Assembly (NCBI GenBank): GCA_013152545.1
Contig: JAADGF010000103.1
Location: forward strand, 1-64,000
Source: Gammaproteobacteria bacterium
GTDB taxonomy: Bacteria > Pseudomonadota > Gammaproteobacteria > SZUA-152
Direction of reading: 5' to 3'
DNA length: 64,000 nucleotides
This document shows, in pieces, positions 1 to 10,931 of the stretch. Position numbers and translations under genes: made by a program. The notes under the pieces were generated by a model, which was not told the DNA's origin, did not search any database, and saw nothing but the letters and a program-made list of their open reading frames with translations. Numbering within the stretch: position 1 is the first letter of the stretch; every line of letters begins with the position of its first letter.

Positions 1-102
1 GGCATCTAGAAACACGAAATAAATCGCTATTTACACTTTGTATAATAGTGTAAATACGTTTTCTTCTTCTTTATTTATGCAACTGTAAGGTCTACTCATA
101 AG

Positions 103-720
103 ATGAATGAAAATAAAGTGGGATATAGCAGATTCTGGGGTGTGCTGCCTTTACTCATGATTGCTGCACTTGCGTGGTATATGCAGCCTTCTACTCTTAA
201 GTTTGAAGCACAAGGACTCAACAATTTACCAATGATACTTGGGTACTTAATATTGATTTCGCTATTTGTTGAGAGAGCTATCGAGGTTTTTCTATCGGCA
301 TGGCGTAGCGCTGGAGCAGATGCTCTGGACAGAAAAATAGAAATCATAGAGAAAAAGCTAAAGAAAATAATTGATAGCCATGAAAATTATCGCGATGCAG
401 TCGCGACGCTAGAATACCAGGACAATCAAAACAATCTTGAATTAGTTCAAACAACCAGAACTCAATATCGCGCTGACTCGAGGTTTATTTCTCAGTGGTT
501 TGGTTTAGGAATAGGCGTGACTATTGCCTTCGTTGGTATTCGTGTTTTAGATAATGTTGTCTCCGCTACAAGCCTATCTGGAAGCCAACAAACAGCATTT
601 ATTATTGTAGATATAATCTTGACTGGTGCCGTAATTGCCGGAGGTTCAAATTCAATTAATAAAATAATGAAGGTGTATAACAGCTTCATGGAAACAACGG
701 TGAAGAGAACTAAGGCATAA
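103..720 (+). CDS. Membrane protein with central coiled coil, unknown function
   Basis: 205 residues. Two hydrophobic segments lie near the N-terminus (about 13-27 and 43-62). They are followed by a charged heptad-like stretch rich in E, K and I (about 70-125) that should form a cytoplasmic coiled coil, then two more membrane segments (about 135-155 and 165-185). This gives a four-helix inner-membrane protein with a soluble coiled-coil loop. I recognise no catalytic motif and cannot name the family. It stands alone upstream of a long non-coding stretch and hemF, so context does not suggest a role. The ATG at 103 has only weak ribosome-binding sequence before it. It is called real because of its length, hydrophobic pattern and codon regularity. 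Confidence 0.7.
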   Translation: MNENKVGYSRFWGVLPLLMIAALAWYMQPSTLKFEAQGLNNLPMILGYLILISLFVERAIEVFLSAWRSAGADALDRKIEIIEKKLKKIIDSHENYRDAVATLEYQDNQNNLELVQTTRTQYRADSRFISQWFGLGIGVTIAFVGIRVLDNVVSATSLSGSQQTAFIIVDIILTGAVIAGGSNSINKIMKVYNSFMETTVKRTKA

Positions 721-2269
<1,549 letters not shown>

Positions 2270-2281
2270 CAACAGCTGGCT

Positions 2282-2902
2282 ATGCCTCACTTACCCAACG
2301 CCAAGCGTAACACCCTACGCATCATCGGAGGCCGCTGGCGAGGCAGAAAGCTAAGCTTTGCCAACGCTCCCGATCTTCGCCCTACGCCTGAGCGGGTTAG
2401 AGAAACGCTGTTTAATTGGCTGCAAAAAAACATTATTGGTGCCCGCTGCCTGGATTTATTTTCCGGTAGTGGTGCACTGGGCTTAGAAGCATTATCGCGT
2501 GGTGCCGAATTCTGCTTGTTTCTTGATGCATATAACGAAGCAACAACACACATTAAAACCAATTTAGCGTTATTACAAGCCAACCACGAAACCGAATCCC
2601 CGGACAAGCAAAACAATCTTAATTATGCAGTGCAACAAACCGACACATTGCGTTATCTAGCCCGGCATCGCTTCGTCAAACAGTATGATCTGGTTTTTAT
2701 AGACCCTCCCTTCCAGCTGGATTGTATCACCACTTGTTGCCAATTACTGGAGATTCATCACTGGCTTACGAATAACGCTGTCATATACATCGAATCCTCC
2801 AACACCATAAAAAACCACCACTTGCCCGTTAACTGGCAGTTATATAGACACAAACAAGCAGGAAACGTACACTACCACTTGGTGATTCGCACAGACTCAT
2901 GA
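2282..2902 (+). CDS. rsmD: 16S rRNA (guanine966-N2)-methyltransferase RsmD
   Basis: 206 residues. RsmD methylates G966 of 16S rRNA in the assembled 30S subunit using SAM. The N-terminus has the family RIIGGRWRGRKL and LRPTPxRVRETLFNWL blocks. The SAM-binding motif I is LDLFSGSGALGLEALSRGA (about 57-75), and the catalytic FIDPPF motif (about 139-144) is the N6/N2-amino methyltransferase signature. It follows hemF closely and precedes a MITE-like repeat and coaD, with which it is commonly neighbours in gammaproteobacteria. Confidence 0.95.
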   Translation: MPHLPNAKRNTLRIIGGRWRGRKLSFANAPDLRPTPERVRETLFNWLQKNIIGARCLDLFSGSGALGLEALSRGAEFCLFLDAYNEATTHIKTNLALLQANHETESPDKQNNLNYAVQQTDTLRYLARHRFVKQYDLVFIDPPFQLDCITTCCQLLEIHHWLTNNAVIYIESSNTIKNHHLPVNWQLYRHKQAGNVHYHLVIRTDS

Positions 2903-2962
2903 AATCATTTTTTGTAACTATACAGCCTGATTATTTAAGTATTCAATAACTGCTCAGATTAG

Positions 2963-3153
2963 TAAGGGTCTGTAAAGAGATAAGTTGGACAAATTGCGCC
3001 AGTATCGTTTTGTCTTCAAGGCGCGGAAATGGGCGCACCCCACAAAGGCACTTCTTTCAGGGCGCGTACTCGCTGTCTGTAAGTTTTTGCGCAACGCCGA
3101 ACACGCAAGGATAGACAAGCTAAATGTTCACATCAGTTCTTTACAGACCCTTA
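2963..3153. repeat. MITE-like repeat family 1, copy 1
   Basis: 191 bases bounded by a perfect 15-base inverted repeat (TAAGGGTCTGTAAAG at 2963-2977, its complement at 3139-3153). The interior is shared with copies at 10673, 24971, 31456 and 60360. There is no transposase, so it would be a non-autonomous element mobilised in trans. The sequences just outside (2948-2962 and 3154-3166) resemble the outer ends of repeat family 3, suggesting insertion into an older element. Confidence 0.85.
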
Positions 3154-3187
3154 GCTGGGTAGTTACTCTTTTTTTACATTTAATTAA

Positions 3188-4280
<1,093 letters not shown>

Positions 4281-4352
4281 ATGACGGTTATCCAGTCCAT
4301 CGTGATTGCAGTTGGATAATCCAGTGCAGAATGCATTTAGGAAATCATTATA

Positions 4353-6032
4353 ATGATAGCAACACGAAATACTACACGCTTCCTGCTCATATTATTAGTT
4401 GGATACTTTCCTTTCAATATCTCGGCAAACGTAGTACCTGCCGCGGGTATTGCCACTGCGCACCCGGCTGCAACCGAAGCCGGACACGAAATTCTTGCGG
4501 CAGGGGGTAATGCCTTCGATGCCGCTGTTGCTATTTCGGCATCCCTGGCAGTAGTGGAACCCATGAGTTCCGGACTAGGCGGTGGCGGGTTCTGGTTATT
4601 GCATCGCGAAAAAGATAATTTTGACATCATGATCGATGGTCGCGAAAAAGCGCCTAAAGCCGCCCAACGAAACATGTATCTAGACGAAGCAGGCGAAGTC
4701 ATTCCTGGCCTATCCATTACCGGCCCATTATCTGCTGGCATTCCAGGACTGCCTGCCGCAATTGTTCACCTCTCCAAAAAATATGGCCGCTTAACACTGA
4801 ATACCAGCTTACAACCCGCTATTCGTCAGGCCCGAAATGGATTCAAGGTTAATCAACATTATCGACGCATGGCTGAATTCCGTCTTGAAGCGCTGAGAAA
4901 ATCACCCGCAGCCGCTGCGATATTTTTAAAAAATAATCAAATACCGGAGATCGGTACCATCATTAAACAACCCGATCTGGCCATCACCCTGGAACTGCTG
5001 GCAAAAAAAGGAGCGGATGGATTTTACAAAGGCGATGTTGCAAAAAAACTGGTTAAAGGCGTACAAGCTGCAAAGGGTATATGGAGTATGGCAGACTTAG
5101 CAAGCTATCAACTGGTTGAACGCAAACCGATTCGTAGCGAATATCAAGGCATTCGAATTACCTCAGCTGCACCACCCTCCTCCGGTGGCATCGCGTTAAC
5201 CACCCTATTAAATATATTGTCTGGCTATGACTTAAAATCTCTCAATAATACGCAACGTAAGCACCTTATTGTCGAATCCATGCGGCGCGCCTATCGTGAT
5301 CGAGCAATTTATTTGGGTGATCCGGATTTTGTAAAAATTCCCACATCCACATTGACCAGCCAACACTATGCGATCGGTCTCAGCGCCAGTATTCGACCTG
5401 ACAAAGCCATGCCCAGTGCATTGTTACCCGGTATCATTACCCCTCCTCGAGGTCAGGACACCACTCATTTTTCAGTCATTGATAAAGACGGTAACCGGGT
5501 AGCGGCGACACTGACAATCAACTACCCCTTTGGCTCATGTTTCGTCGCGCCAGGTACTGGCGTGCTGCTGAATGACGAAATGGATGATTTTTCCTCAAAA
5601 CCAGGCACACCAAACGCCTATGGCCTGGTCGGTGCTGAAGCCAATGCTATTGAACCGGACAAACGTCCGTTATCAAGCATGAGCCCCACCTTCCTCGAAA
5701 ATGATCGAGGCATCGTGGTATTAGGCACCCCCGGCGGCAGCCGTATCATCACCATGGTATTACTGGCTATTCTCAACTACGCTGATGGTGGCTCCGCCAA
5801 CTCTATGGTGACACTCCCCCGCTATCATCACCAGTTTCTACCCGACACCTTGTACTATGAAAAAGCAGCCTTAACGGAAAAGGAGGTGCAAGGTTTACAA
5901 CAACGGGGACACCAACTAGAAGCGCTTAAATCGTCCTATGGCAATATGCAGGTTGTTTTTTGGGACAAGCGTAATAAGCGCATTACTGCGGCAAGTGATC
6001 CGCGCGCAACAGGGGCAGCGGTGGTTCGCTAA
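4353..6032 (+). CDS. ggt: Gamma-glutamyltranspeptidase precursor
   Basis: 559 residues with a signal peptide (about 1-25), so it is periplasmic. GGT cleaves the gamma-glutamyl bond of glutathione and transfers the group to water or amino acids. The proenzyme self-cleaves into large and small subunits at a threonine, here T370 in the DTTHFSV motif. Other family blocks are GGNAFDAAVA, SSGLGGGGFWLL, the substrate-loop motif PLSSMSP and the C-terminal TPGGSRI. Length and order fit the family. It lies downstream of the ferredoxin and coaD, as in Pseudomonas genomes I recall. Confidence 0.95.
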   Translation: MIATRNTTRFLLILLVGYFPFNISANVVPAAGIATAHPAATEAGHEILAAGGNAFDAAVAISASLAVVEPMSSGLGGGGFWLLHREKDNFDIMIDGREKAPKAAQRNMYLDEAGEVIPGLSITGPLSAGIPGLPAAIVHLSKKYGRLTLNTSLQPAIRQARNGFKVNQHYRRMAEFRLEALRKSPAAAAIFLKNNQIPEIGTIIKQPDLAITLELLAKKGADGFYKGDVAKKLVKGVQAAKGIWSMADLASYQLVERKPIRSEYQGIRITSAAPPSSGGIALTTLLNILSGYDLKSLNNTQRKHLIVESMRRAYRDRAIYLGDPDFVKIPTSTLTSQHYAIGLSASIRPDKAMPSALLPGIITPPRGQDTTHFSVIDKDGNRVAATLTINYPFGSCFVAPGTGVLLNDEMDDFSSKPGTPNAYGLVGAEANAIEPDKRPLSSMSPTFLENDRGIVVLGTPGGSRIITMVLLAILNYADGGSANSMVTLPRYHHQFLPDTLYYEKAALTEKEVQGLQQRGHQLEALKSSYGNMQVVFWDKRNKRITAASDPRATGAAVVR

Positions 6033-6438
6033 CCGTTTGAAAAATATAGACACAAAAAACAAAGTAGTTGTTACGACAAACCACCCTCTTGCACCACCAT
6101 AGCAGTTCGGATAGACTTGAGTTCGCATAAAACACAGTATGTACGTGATGTATGTGTGCAATAGACTGATACAGTAGCAATGCATTCAGGCAACAGGGAT
6201 ACTATGCGCATTTATCAGTACGTGTTTTAGATACCATTCATATCAAAAATGTTATCAAATACACACCCTGTGCGTAGCATTCGGGAAGGAATGTATTATG
6301 ACTGCCACCGTTGGAAAGAGAATGATGTCGGCATACTACATCCTTAGCAAATATTAGCGCTGATATTTGGAACTGAAAAAAGTGTTACTGTATAGGTAAT
6401 ACGATAGAGAGTAACAACAGCTAACAGGAGAAAACACC
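6033..6438. other. Intergenic stretch after ggt
   Basis: About 400 bases with no convincing gene on either strand and no clear terminator. It leads to the strong ribosome-binding site of the small protein at 6439. Confidence 0.4.
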
Positions 6439-6552
6439 ATGGCAGCTCTTACCCCGATCATTGTTTTCGGTGCATTATTTCTTTGTTCCATATACCTGGG
6501 CGGTGCCGCGATGGATACGGCTGCAGCAAGCAGGAAACTGAACAAAGACTAA
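6439..6552 (+). CDS. 37-residue single-helix membrane protein
   Basis: A short frame opens at ATG 6439 after ACAGGAGAAAACACC, a near-ideal ribosome-binding site, and ends at TAA 6550-6552. The product begins MAALTPIIVFGALFLCSIYLGG, a single hydrophobic helix, followed by a short charged tail (SRKLNKD). The size and layout resemble small accessory subunits of heme-copper oxidases (CcoQ-like), but I cannot assign a family. It sits between ggt and the first miniature CcoN-like gene, at the edge of the oxidase island. A real gene is inferred from the ribosome-binding site and hydrophobic pattern. Confidence 0.65.
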   Translation: MAALTPIIVFGALFLCSIYLGGAAMDTAAASRKLNKD

Positions 6553-6937
6553 ATTACAATATGTAACGCAAAAACATATCGAAACTCTCGGAAAGAAACG
6601 AGCACTACTGAGCACTATTGAAAGTTAAGGAAAACTGACTTTTAGAAAACCAACTGCACGGACGCGTAATAAGGTGATGGCATTGCACTGTTTGTAGTTT
6701 TTTTCAGGTGACGGTTAATGAGAGTTAACCGTCACGCCATCATCATAAATCGAATAAATGACGATAGCAGGTTTAGCGAGAAAGGCGCATAGCGCCATTC
6801 AAAAAACCAAGCGCAGTCGAGTCACTGATCAATTAACTTGCCTGTAAAACAATAAAGCGAAACAATAAAACCCAAACATTAATAGGGCTTTATTGTGACA
6901 CAAAAACCCCTTCAACCGTATTTAACATTGCCGTCTT
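6553..6937. other. Intergenic stretch with a perfect hairpin
   Basis: About 385 bases. A perfect 11-base-pair hairpin (6708-6718 with 6725-6735, loop six bases) lies in the middle. A T run precedes the stem on the plus strand and no U tract follows in either direction, so it is not a classical terminator. No gene seen. Confidence 0.5.
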
Positions 6938-7459
6938 ATGAACTCCCAAGCATCTGATAACAAGCATTTACTAAAATTTATTGGCACATCCGCATTTTGT
7001 TTTTTCATTGGTACTGTACACGGTGTACTCCAAGTCATCCATCCGATACGGGCTTGGCTGGACTCCATCGGCAGCCCCTATGGTGGCCCAGGCCGCATGA
7101 TTGACCCTTTGGCGCACGCCCATATTAATGTAGTGGGTGGTGTTGTTATTTTCATTATGGGTGCCTCCTATTATTTGATCCCAAAAATCGCCAATATTAG
7201 TATTTATTCTCAAAAATTAATTAAGCATACCTATTGGTGGACAACCATCGGTATCGCTGGCTTTTACAGCACACTAATAACATTCGGCATTTTGGAGGGA
7301 CAAGCCATGCTGAATAACCCCCTTAACGATGATGCCGTGCAAGCCATACACCGTTATTACGGCCCTATTATCAGTGTCGTAGCGACCATCATGGGTATCG
7401 GGTTCTGGACTTATTTTATTAATATTTTTCTAACCATAAAAAAGAGTCAAGCTATTTAA
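6938..7459 (+). CDS. Miniature CcoN/NorB-like heme-copper oxidase subunit-I homologue
   Basis: 173 residues with about five membrane helices. The stretch AHAHINVVGGV (H60, H62) followed by SYYLIPKI and a YSQKLIKH block matches the C-terminal half of CcoN (helix X with the two heme-ligating histidines and the helices after it), but the catalytic helices that bind CuB are missing. H28, H35 and H97 are additional candidate ligands. It could bind a single b-type heme; activity is unknown. The next gene overlaps its stop (TAATG), so the two are translationally coupled. A second protein of this kind is encoded at 23680-24219 inside the same island. Confidence 0.75.
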   Translation: MNSQASDNKHLLKFIGTSAFCFFIGTVHGVLQVIHPIRAWLDSIGSPYGGPGRMIDPLAHAHINVVGGVVIFIMGASYYLIPKIANISIYSQKLIKHTYWWTTIGIAGFYSTLITFGILEGQAMLNNPLNDDAVQAIHRYYGPIISVVATIMGIGFWTYFINIFLTIKKSQAI

Positions 7460-7974
7460 TGGCGCAACAGTGCGCCTGCCCTGAGCATTTCCCATCTTGG
7501 CATGAGCAGGACGTTGACCTTTCGGGCAACCCCATACTCGCGTTAAAAATCCCCTCTTTTCTCTATATGCCAATTTCATATGAATCGTATCTTCAGCAAC
7601 AATTATTAACGTTAGAACAGCTAGAGCTATCCGAACAATGGCCGGGACTAGTCATTACCCGCACCGGTTTTTTGCGTGGGGAAATTTTGCGTCTGTTAAC
7701 ATCAGGTCATTCAGCCTCACGGCATGTTAAAGCCTTAAACACACCCTTTACAGTGAGGGGTTATTTACATAATGGAGGAATCGGAAGCATTAAAGAAAGC
7801 ACTCGGCAACTGCAAATGCAAATATTTGATAGGGGACATATGCCAAAAGAACTTTACCTGTGCTACCTGACCTGCCCCATTTGTAGTGAAAAAAAGGGAG
7901 GAGACAAAATATTACTGCTAAGACGATGGAACAAAAGCGCCACACTCGCCAAGCGTATTCAAGCAAAGCCCTAA
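7459..7974 (+). CDS. Cysteine-motif protein coupled to miniature CcoN, unknown function
   Basis: 171 residues, soluble. Starts in a TAATG overlap with the preceding miniature CcoN-like gene. There are two clusters of potential metal ligands: C5, C7, H10 and H15 at the N-terminus, and C135-x3-C139-x2-C142 near the C-terminus. These could together hold a metal or act in redox chemistry. I do not recognise the family. Tight coupling suggests a role in assembling, or working with, the heme protein encoded just upstream. The start is fixed by the overlap. Confidence 0.65.
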   Translation: MAQQCACPEHFPSWHEQDVDLSGNPILALKIPSFLYMPISYESYLQQQLLTLEQLELSEQWPGLVITRTGFLRGEILRLLTSGHSASRHVKALNTPFTVRGYLHNGGIGSIKESTRQLQMQIFDRGHMPKELYLCYLTCPICSEKKGGDKILLLRRWNKSATLAKRIQAKP

Positions 7975-8038
7975 AGCCCGGTCAACATCTAACCTTTTTA
8001 GAGCAGCACATACGCCACTACCTTTTCAACGAAGCGCT

Positions 8039-8485
8039 TTAAGAAGATGTTTTACCTACATGACGGGAGAGAGGAAAGGTAAATAACTTATAGTCAGCTT
8101 GTTCATCGCCACTGGTGGGTTTACTACTTTTCACTTTAACTTGCAGGATATCATTCGCAGGATCCCTCACGGCGAGAGCCCGGCGATACACCCCAGAATG
8201 ACCATCCTGAATCATTTGCGCCCACCGCTTACCCCCTTCAATTTGAATGGAAATCACATATTGATAGCCTGGCACCCGATCATTACCTGTGGCAACCACC
8301 ACAAATTCATTCATACCAACACGTGGTGCACCAGGACGAATCTCAACCAAAAATTCGACATTTTTCCAATGCTGCGGCACTAGTATGTAAGCATTGCCAC
8401 GGCCGCAACCGATTAACACACTAAGCAATGCCAACAACAATAACGCTGCTACTGATATTTTTTTCCGGTATTTAACACTAATCAT
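8039..8485 (-). CDS. YtkA-like domain lipoprotein
   Basis: 148 residues with a lipoprotein signal (LSVLIGC, C27 as the lipidated residue). The mature part is a beta-rich domain with the FLVEIRPGAPRVGMNEFVV block that resembles the YtkA/FixH-like immunoglobulin-type fold. Such proteins are often encoded beside copper or oxidase maturation genes. Its start overlaps the stop of the upstream cytochrome gene by four bases, so both are co-translated. Probably periplasmic, membrane-anchored. Role in oxidase assembly or copper handling is inferred from context only. Confidence 0.7.
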   Translation of the reverse strand: MISVKYRKKISVAALLLLALLSVLIGCGRGNAYILVPQHWKNVEFLVEIRPGAPRVGMNEFVVVATGNDRVPGYQYVISIQIEGGKRWAQMIQDGHSGVYRRALAVRDPANDILQVKVKSSKPTSGDEQADYKLFTFPLSRHVGKTSS

Positions 8486-8802
8486 GGCTGGCGTGAATGT
8501 TTCTGTAAATAAGTAATGACTGTTTGGTGTTCATTGTTATTCAGTGCGGGCATTGATCGATTATTCATGTGCATTTGCATACGCGCCACGATACCTATCC
8601 ATCTCGATGCCCTGTGAATATCTGGCATTGGTGCCGCATGACAACTGCCACACTTAGTAAAATAAAGTTTCGCAGCATCAGTATCTCCATCGGGATAGTC
8701 CTGCAACATTTTTCGCGTTGCCGCTGAATCATCCGTGCACGCAGTCATTGCAAACAGTAGTAATATTAACAGCAAATTGAGTGATGATTTTAACAATGAC
8801 AT
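8482..8802 (-). CDS. Monoheme c-type cytochrome lipoprotein
   Basis: 106 residues. A lipoprotein signal ends at AMTAC (C22). One heme-c motif, C51-G-S-C54-H55, is followed by a Met-rich stretch (MQMHMNNRSMP) that could supply the sixth ligand. This is a small periplasmic electron carrier tethered to a membrane. It lies directly upstream of the YtkA-like lipoprotein with ATGA overlap and downstream of the two-helix protein and ccoG, so it is likely part of the same maturation or electron-transfer unit. Confidence 0.85.
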   Translation of the reverse strand: MSLLKSSLNLLLILLLFAMTACTDDSAATRKMLQDYPDGDTDAAKLYFTKCGSCHAAPMPDIHRASRWIGIVARMQMHMNNRSMPALNNNEHQTVITYLQKHSRQP

Positions 8803-8861
8803 AAGTAATGTATTTTTTAGAATGAAAAACGTATATAATCCGCAAAATAGGCTCGGCTATT

Positions 8862-9314
8862 TCATTGATTGTTCCGGTTGTTTTTCGTCCCCGAATGATT
8901 AGGCGGTGTTGCTTTTATTTCAGGAATACCCATTTCTTCATTGCCATCAACACTGGGGCTGTATTTATCCACCATAAAATAGACAAACCCGCCAAATACC
9001 AGCAAATAAAGTATTGCCACACCAAAACCCCAGTCAACCCAAACACGCTCATAACCGGCCCGATCCCCCCAAAACGGAAAGCTTAACCCGATTGCGACCA
9101 ATAACACTGCCACCACCACTGCAAAAAACCACTTTGGTACCGCTTTTTGGGATAAGGGTATCTTTTCCACCAATTCCCAGTCTTCAAGACCACGCTTAGC
9201 ACGCCGCTCTTCATCAGAGGCATAACCAAAATTATCGTTGGGTATCTGGCCCCAAACCTCATGGCCGACCTTATCCACTACGTCATTATCCGCTTTGTTT
9301 TCTAACTTGACCAT
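8862..9314 (-). CDS. Two-helix membrane protein coupled to ccoG
   Basis: 150 residues from the ATG at 9314, which overlaps the ccoG stop as TAATG; longer readings into ccoG are rejected. A soluble, charged N-terminus of about 60 residues (with the GLEDWELVEKIPLS segment) is followed by two hydrophobic helices (about 63-80 and 92-113) and a polar tail. I do not recognise the family. The layout, with a soluble head then paired helices, recalls the CcoP-like anchor at 17877, but there is no heme motif. Co-translated with CcoG, so a role in oxidase assembly is plausible. Confidence 0.7.
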   Translation of the reverse strand: MVKLENKADNDVVDKVGHEVWGQIPNDNFGYASDEERRAKRGLEDWELVEKIPLSQKAVPKWFFAVVVAVLLVAIGLSFPFWGDRAGYERVWVDWGFGVAILYLLVFGGFVYFMVDKYSPSVDGNEEMGIPEIKATPPNHSGTKNNRNNQ

Positions 9315-10636
9315 TAGCTTTGTCCTGCACTCGATTTGCCTACAAAATGTTGTACCCGAAAACGCTCCGCCCAACCATTAGGTGCCCGCGCATGCACCAG
9401 AAACGAATGTAAACCAGGTGGCATATCCGGCGATATTTTTAAATCTAAATCCATACGCCCCACCCCAGCAAAACGAGCTGTCGTACTGGAAACATGATAT
9501 TGCTCAGCTGACAATCCTTCGATTTCAATCGCTACTTCAGCAGCACCATTGCGTTTATTTGACACCACAATTCTGTAATCAGTAATTTGCTGGCCGTGAG
9601 AGATATCAGCCCGGTACACCACCAAGTGGTAGTACTCATAACTGACCAGCCCCCAAACAAACATAGCCACACCGAGCGCCGCAAAGGGCAGTGTCCAGTG
9701 TACACGAGACGACAGTGAAGACAAACGCGTTCTAAGTAGGTTTTTCTTGTTAACAAAACGCTCGCCAACGTTAAAGCGTAATAAACCTTGCCGACCTTTT
9801 TTAGCCTGTAATTGATCACATGCGGTGATGCATTCACCGCAATTTATACACGTATCATACAATTCTGTTTTTCTCGGGTCCAATTCCAAAAAACAGCTTG
9901 TGACACAATAATTACATTTTTCACATAGCTCTGCTTGGCTGCTATCATAATCGATATGCAAGGTTTGCTTAGTTTTGAAGCCATGTTGCCAGACCTTATA
10001 AATACACATAAAACGGCACCAGAAATGGCGAATAAAAGCAATATCGATAAAAACAATCAAAACAAAAATAAAATAGATATAATGCAACGAACCAGCAAGT
10101 TGTTCGTTATATTGAAAAGTAACGAATGACCAGATAACAGAAGGGGAATAGAAATAAAATAAGGGAACTAAGGCGAAAAATAAAGCCGCTACCAAAAAAC
10201 CCGCACCCAATAACAACCAATTGAGCCACTTATTTTTATTAGCCCCCACTTGAACTTTTTCGCCCGTTAAAGAAACATCGGCTCTTTTACCTAACAATCT
10301 TCGTGTTAGGTAGTTTGCCCATTCCGATAAGCTGTTTTGCGGGCAGGACCAACCACAAAATGCGGTACCGACTGTGGAATAAAGCATCACCAAACCACTA
10401 GCAATAACCAGCCATAACCCAAATACCAGAAAAAAATCCGACCACCAGATCTGACGATCAATAATAACGAACGCGCCAGCAACAGGATCGATCCTAAACA
10501 AGCCTGAAAGCGGGATAATCACTGCAATGACGATAGTGGCAATCTGAACTGCGCGCCGCTGCCAATGCAGCCGTGAACTGGCTTTTATCGGTTGTATGGT
10601 AATGGGTATACCACCCAGAGAATTATTGCTACTCAT
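9314..10636 (-). CDS. ccoG: CcoG/FixG-like cupric reductase for oxidase maturation
   Basis: About 440 residues. Several membrane helices (including the CGWSCPQN motif of the family after the second helix) are followed by two CxxCxxCxxxC 4Fe-4S motifs (CEKCNYCVTSC and CINCGECITAC), another helix and a C-terminal immunoglobulin-like periplasmic domain. CcoG reduces copper for insertion into cbb3-type oxidases (established for the family). The ATG at 10636 begins the conserved part; in-frame GTG codons at 10642 and 10672 are alternatives, the latter at the very edge of an inserted MITE-like repeat, so the native 5' region may have been altered. The downstream gene overlaps the stop. Confidence 0.9.
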   Translation of the reverse strand: MSSNNSLGGIPITIQPIKASSRLHWQRRAVQIATIVIAVIIPLSGLFRIDPVAGAFVIIDRQIWWSDFFLVFGLWLVIASGLVMLYSTVGTAFCGWSCPQNSLSEWANYLTRRLLGKRADVSLTGEKVQVGANKNKWLNWLLLGAGFLVAALFFALVPLFYFYSPSVIWSFVTFQYNEQLAGSLHYIYFIFVLIVFIDIAFIRHFWCRFMCIYKVWQHGFKTKQTLHIDYDSSQAELCEKCNYCVTSCFLELDPRKTELYDTCINCGECITACDQLQAKKGRQGLLRFNVGERFVNKKNLLRTRLSSLSSRVHWTLPFAALGVAMFVWGLVSYEYYHLVVYRADISHGQQITDYRIVVSNKRNGAAEVAIEIEGLSAEQYHVSSTTARFAGVGRMDLDLKISPDMPPGLHSFLVHARAPNGWAERFRVQHFVGKSSAGQS

Positions 10637-10672
10637 GGACACAAATATATCACATTCGGACTCAACACTCAC

Positions 10673-10768
10673 TTAGGAGCTATAAAGAAATAAGTTGGAC
10701 AGATTGTGCCGAAGACGGAAGGATAGAGACAAGCAAAATGTTCGCGTTATTTACTTTACAGACCCTTA
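10673..10768. repeat. MITE-like repeat family 1, copy 2 (internal deletion)
   Basis: About 96 bases keeping both ends of family 1: an AAATAAGTTGGACA-type end and a perfect CTTTACAGACCCTTA end. Some 140 central bases found in the full copy at 60360 are missing. It abuts the 5' end of ccoG. Confidence 0.75.
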
Positions 10769-10931
10769 AACCTAAACTCATCCGTTGAGCGCTTGTAACT
10801 TGCAAGTTAAATTAAATCTTTGAAATAATTGAAATATTATATTTTATCACTTTCACTTAAAAGCAGAGCACACGCTACAGGTATATTGGCATAGGGGGTA
10901 AAACAGGAACGTTTTGCGTGCGCATTCCTCC

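Noticed and set aside
6708-6735. Rho-independent terminator
   Set aside because: Perfect stem but no T run downstream on either strand; a T run precedes it on the plus strand.
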